From contig CAYWXV010000015.1 of the NCBI GenBank assembly GCA_964462535.1, positions 1 through 64,000 on the forward strand: a DNA stretch of 64,000 nt, written 5' to 3'. Below, in pieces: positions 63,821-64,000 of the stretch. The translations under genes and the position numbers were made by a program. Numbering within the stretch: the stretch's first letter is position 1; every line of letters begins with the position of its first letter. The DNA comes from CAYWXV01 sp964462535. Lineage in GTDB: Bacteria > Bacteroidota > Ignavibacteria > OLB7. The notes beneath the pieces were generated by a model. It did not search any database and was not told the origin of the DNA. It was given only the letters and a program-made list of their open reading frames with translations.

Positions 63821-64000
63821 ATGATGGAGATGTTCACGGCGGAGACGTTCGTTCCGCTGATCGACCGGACGTTCACGCTCAACGACGTCATCGAGTCAGG
63901 GGTTGTTGAACTTCGTCTGGTGGATGTAAAGGTCAGGACGGTGTCGTCTCTCGATGGCCGGTATCAGCAGATCGCCAACGGTGAGATGCGCGCTCCCTTC
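63821..64000 (+). CDS. DUF6916-like protein, 5-prime part only (runs off the window)
   Basis: An open frame from ATG 63821 (or 63824) through the window end, 60 codons. The sequence MFTAETFVPLIDRTFTLNDV, then VVELRLVDVKVRTV and GRYQQIANGEMRAPF fits the start of the DUF6916 family, small proteins often next to phage-tail-collar-like (Mdp) genes. The start is 6 nt after the previous stop, so the two are an operon. The 3-prime end is not in this window. Confidence 0.6.
   Translation, partial: MMEMFTAETFVPLIDRTFTLNDVIESGVVELRLVDVKVRTVSSLDGRYQQIANGEMRAPF

Overview
The window is about 64 kb of moderately high-GC bacterial DNA with densely packed genes on both strands. It most likely comes from the Bacteroidota/Chlorobiota (FCB) superphylum. 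The evidence is two very large exported proteins with type IX secretion (T9SS) C-terminal sorting domains, choice-of-anchor-D-like repeats, a DUF5683 protein, a DUF4834-like small membrane protein, a QueF/QueD/QueC operon and Bacteroidota-like TTG/TAnnTTTG promoter words. The mix of T9SS, HpnC/HpnD and many small lipoproteins resembles Kapaibacteriota-type genomes, but that placement is inference. The window holds one 100-N scaffold gap (46911-47010).

Layout. 0.1-15 kb is mostly housekeeping: a membrane protein, gcvT, a YbbR-domain protein, an XRE-cupin regulator, mpl, hpnC-hpnD (squalene/hopanoid type), lipoproteins, a hot-dog thioesterase, an asparaginase-family protein, a haem-motif lipoprotein, panB, a LipM-like octanoyltransferase coupled to a sugar-ABC ATPase, an HNH endonuclease and transaldolase. 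15.6-23.6 kb carries two giant T9SS cargo proteins, the second with the codon bias of a highly expressed gene. 23.7-25.8 kb is purN-queF-queD-queC with ATGA overlaps; queC converges on an addB-like gene so tightly that the two stop codons overlap. 25.8-32.8 kb (minus strand) is addB-like, a 1005-aa exported protein of unknown function and a small membrane protein. A methylmalonyl-CoA mutase large-subunit gene follows.

34.5-43.7 kb is the accessory region and the most interesting part. A MalT-like LAL regulator, three paralogous regulators ending in an unusual LuxR-type HTH (VKKHxKxIY), and a small secreted protein are separated by long non-coding spacers. The spacers are rich in a TCCACCC word and contain a shared 14-bp near-palindrome, CCACCCGGGGTGGA. 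It lies exactly 102 nt before the start codon of both the LAL regulator and the first paralogue. That paralogue carries the DNA-binding N-terminus of an IS630-type transposase fused to a sensor-LuxR body, which looks like a domesticated transposase domain.

43.7-46.0 kb is a two-gene minus-strand unit: a trypsin-like protease with a zinc ribbon and a C-terminal YbjN/CesT-like domain, and a partner with what looks like the same domain. 46.3-48 kb is a broken T9SS-type gene around the assembly gap. The gap is flanked by the same 55 bp on both sides and is therefore probably artificial.

48-64 kb returns to ordinary genes: a DinB-like protein, lipoproteins, a membrane-anchored methyltransferase, a LOG-like protein, proC, a detached nuoA-nuoB pair, DUF5683, ridA, three tRNAs that all have C34 anticodons (Ala-CGC, Gln-CTG, Glu-CTC), two lipoproteins, a TPR protein plus glycosyltransferase, folB-folK plus a membrane glycosyltransferase-like protein, a Ppx/GppA phosphatase, an exported protein and a truncated DUF6916-like gene at the window edge. 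A dispersed palindromic intergenic repeat occurs at 3.7 kb and 58.3 kb.
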